This document shows, in pieces, positions 61,471-64,000 of a stretch of 64,000 bases of DNA (position 1 is the first letter of the stretch; each line of letters starts with the position of its first letter). Under the pieces are notes generated by a model. It ran no database searches and was not told the origin of the DNA. It saw nothing but the letters and a program-made list of their open reading frames with translations. The position numbers and the translations under genes were made by a program. Source of the DNA: Xylogone sp. PMI_703 (Eukaryota; Ascomycota; Leotiomycetes); the NCBI GenBank assembly GCA_021399445.1, contig JAJTUQ010000003.1, positions 6,262,001-6,326,000 of the forward strand, in the 5' to 3' direction.

Positions 61471-63177
61471 CTACATGAAGCGGTGAAACTCGGGATTGCC
61501 TAGCTTGTTTCTCCACCGCTCTCCATAAAAGATTAAAGCTCCAACAGGGAAAAAGAAGGCAAATAAAATTGCAGCAAAAGTGAACCATGCCCAAAAATAT
61601 CCAACCTTGTCTGCAAATGGTAGGGTAAAAAATCCGACAACAAATGATAGGCCACGAGACAAATTGAATAGAACACCTGTTTCCGGAGTCTGAGGTTTGT
61701 AACAATCAGATACATAAGAATAGAGGCAGGTTGAAGCGATCTGGAGTCCAAATACGCCTGAAGATTATTAGCGTATAATAGGTATAGAGGGACCGCAATT
61801 AACTTACCAACGCTTAATCCTACAAGTGGTGGTACGAAGCCAGTTTTCCCGACACAGGCGCCAAAGATTATGATTCCAGCCGGCATGAAGAATGCAGACA
61901 GAGTCGAGAGGTAAAGTCTGAATTCAGGCTTGCGAATATCGTTGTTCTTCTTTGCCATGCGAAACATGATATAGTCCGAGAGCCTACCCGCACACATTTC
62001 ACCTAACACAGAACCGATAATCAGGGAGATACCAAGGCAAGCACCAATAGGGCCGCTCTTAAGATGATACTCCTTTGTGTATATGGTTGCAAGAGAGATG
62101 GCAGGTACGATATTAATGAACGACCAGGACCAAATGTAGTACCAGAAGGTGAAGCTGACTGAAGGATATTTCAGCATGTAGAAAGAGTGCATGAAATCAT
62201 CTGCGCGTAGTTTACGGCCGGGAATTAGATTGCCACGGAAATTGAAGAGCATCTCCCAATAGGTGCGTTCGTGTGTTCGAGATGCTAGGAATTCGGGGTC
62301 TCTGGAGAAGAGGGTTTCAGGAAACAAAAACAGCGCAACGGTGAATGAACCAGCAACCACGATAGCGCCTAACCAGTAGTCCCATTGCCATCCTGCTGCT
62401 TGACCAAGAAAGCCGCCGATAAGTGCGGCTACGTGCGCCCCGTTGGTGACAAAGATGACATACACACCTGTTTTCTCTCCTCTTTCATGGAGAAAAAATA
62501 TGTCGTTGACAACGGCAGTACCGACGGACATCATCCCGCCAAATCCAAATCCTGAGATGGCACGTGTTCCCACCAACGGCCCAAAGCTAGGTGAGCAGGC
62601 TGATCCAATGCTGCCGACTATGGTCATCAAACAGGCCATCAGCGTAATTGGGCGACGGCCGTAAACGTTGGTCAATGGAGTCCAGATAAATGACTGGTTC
62701 TACTATTAGCTACAAACACGTACTTTGATCTTATGTCTGTAAAGACATACCGAGACGCCTCCCATAATAATTGCCGTGGTGGTGCTGTAAGCAGCCACTT
62801 TCGAGTTCTTATGCATTGCTTCGCTGAGAAGCACCAAACTTGGATTGATTACAGCTGCATTGAAGGGGCCGAGGAAGGCCATGAAGCCAACCTGAACAAG
62901 AACTGCCCATTTCAACCACTTTGGCCAATTCTATACCGAGTCAAAATCGGCGCGTAAACCATGCTGTGCTCTGCAAACTTACCAGAGGGTCATCCTTGAA
63001 GTTGCTAGGCTGCGGTACTAAAGGCAATCCGTGCTGGTCTACCCTAAGGGCGACGTCGCTCTTGGAGCTGCTGTTTTCTTCATCTTTCTCAAACGCGGAA
63101 GGCTGCAGATCCTTTTCATCAAGCCCCGGCTGCGACTCTGCGTGCTCGACCTCGGGTTTACCGATATCCATAGACAT
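61471..63177 (-). CDS. MFS transporter (HOL1/SVOP-like drug:H+ antiporter branch)
   Basis: Four exons: 62983-63177, 62751-62930, 61808-62699, 61471-61757; 517 residues, about twelve membrane segments. A 65-residue acidic/polar N-terminus ends with DDPL|NWPKWLKWAVL. Marks: WTPLTNVYGRRPITLMACL after helix 2, GTRAISGFGFGGMMSVGTAV in helix 4, LFLFPETLFSRDPE after helix 6, and a long polar loop before helix 7. This layout (NWPxWxKW then GRRP and FPET) is that of the fungal HOL1-like and synaptic-vesicle-like MFS proteins, which move polyols, cations, polyamines or drugs. Last exon runs to the stop at 61471 and ends FHRFM. Divergent from the Zn2Cys6 regulator; 576 bp lie between them, suggesting regulation by that factor. 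Confidence 0.92.
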
Positions 63178-63753
63178 AGGAGTTGAATTACACAGCTAAG
63201 GTCTGATTGAAGATGAGAAGAAGAGAAAAGAGGAAAAAAGAAGGTAACGAAGGGGATGTTGTGATACAGCCAGCTGGTGAGGTTGGCAGATCGATCTACC
63301 CCGTTACTTGATATAACCCCCTGCTGAAGCTCGCCCGGCAGGCTGCTTCCCCAGAGTAGACGTCGTACAATGATGCACGCAAAGAGCCCGGGTACATGCT
63401 TCCACCGTGGCGGCAGGTCTTTATGCCGTTTAGCCCCCGTTTAGAGTTCTCACGCAGGGAATCTAACAGCGTGCCAGCGACCAATGCTAGATGCAGCAGG
63501 ACGAAGTTATTTCCCCGCGTTTGTGGAGATGAGAGGAAGCGGAGCCCCGGGCGGCCAATCTCTTCTCCACAGTGTTCCGCCACGCTGTGCAACTGCCGGT
63601 AATCCAGTAACAGTAATCAGCATCATACACGAGCCCTGCCTCAACGGCTCAACAGTGAGATCTCTTCTCTGCTGAGATTGCTGCTGTTGCATTCTTCCGA
63701 ATCTCGACTTCCATCTACATCTGGATCGCCCTCGACATATCCCCCCTGGATGC
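63178..63753. promoter_or_regulatory. Divergent promoter between MFS transporter and Zn2Cys6 regulator
   Basis: 576 bp, GC-rich. Contains CGGAGCCCCGGG near 63540 and other CGG/CCG triplets of the kind bound by zinc-cluster proteins. A common control region is likely by layout; no site is proven. Confidence 0.5.
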
Positions 63754-64000
63754 ATGCCCCCGCGGCCGACCGGGTTATCGCCGTCCATGGATCTTGTTGA
63801 TAGCAAGAAGAAGAAGCGTCGGATTCCCCCAAACCTTCGCAGGCGTGCGCTCGTTAGTTGTGACCGCTGCAAACAGCGCCGCGTTCGATGCATTCGTCCT
63901 GGAGAGACCGACGAGAGTGAGGAGCCTTGCCAGAACTGCGTCGAGAGTGGCGTCAAGTGTGAATCGACACTGCCGCGGAAGCAGCGCATCTATGGCAGCG
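63754..64000 (+). CDS. Zn2Cys6 transcription factor, 5' end only
   Basis: Partial gene running off the window. In-frame ATGs are at 63754 (MPPRPTGLSPSM...) and 63787 (MDLVDSKKKKRR...); the second lies nearer the domain and is equally possible. The zinc cluster reads VSCDRCKQRRVRC, then EEPCQNCVESGVKC, with twelve residues between the third and fourth Cys, longer than the usual five to nine. A basic stretch (KKKKRRIPPNLRRR) just before it is a likely nuclear signal and DNA contact. The frame is open to the end of the window (RKQRIYGS). Placed divergently to the MFS transporter, a common arrangement for a pathway-specific regulator. Confidence 0.87.
   Translation, partial: MPPRPTGLSPSMDLVDSKKKKRRIPPNLRRRALVSCDRCKQRRVRCIRPGETDESEEPCQNCVESGVKCESTLPRKQRIYGS

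Overview
The window is a 64 kb piece of a filamentous ascomycete (Pezizomycotina) nuclear genome. The genes are monocistronic, sit on both strands, and are cut by short introns (mostly 45-90 nt, GTAAGT/GTGAGT-type donors, CTAAC/CTAAT branch sites). The gene set is typical of a plant-litter or plant-associated mould: swollenin with a fungal cellulose-binding module, phosphoketolase, several sugar/MFS transporters, fungal Zn2Cys6 and bZIP regulators, and URE2-type glutathione transferases. Intergenic DNA is AT-rich. The class (possibly Leotiomycetes) cannot be fixed from sequence alone. Coding coordinates below are spans from start to stop; I worked out the splice sites by hand and give exon boundaries in the entries.

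Left part (0-12 kb, all on the minus strand): fructosyl-amino-acid oxidase with a peroxisomal tail, NMN adenylyltransferase, a 2OG-Fe(II) dioxygenase, a small His/Tyr-rich protein, a two-domain chromate transporter and a cytochrome P450. A zinc-finger/ankyrin-repeat protein follows at 13-14.4 kb.

Central sugar/sulfate part (15.9-32 kb): a regulator with two tandem Zn2Cys6 clusters, an arylsulfatase divergently paired with an MFS sugar transporter, a complete phosphoketolase, an RS-rich acidic/basic protein, a second MFS sugar porter, and glucosamine-6-phosphate N-acetyltransferase (GNA1). The first three look like a candidate unit for taking up and desulfating a sulfated carbohydrate; that is inference from adjacency.

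Right-central part (32-51.5 kb): a secreted epoxide hydrolase, a frameshifted regulator-like gene, a remnant of a LaeA-like methyltransferase, then a loose island of six small tailoring or detoxification enzymes (SnoaL-like, nitroreductase, GST, cupin, ABM monooxygenase, GST) in AT-rich DNA with no backbone synthase in view. An inverted-repeat element and a secreted beta-propeller protein follow.

Right end (52-64 kb): a CYS3/MetR-type bZIP sulfur regulator with an unusually long 670-nt intron, a second bZIP regulator, a decayed 3' copy of GNA1 lying 25 kb from its parent, swollenin, an MFS transporter, and the 5' end of a divergent Zn2Cys6 regulator that runs off the window.
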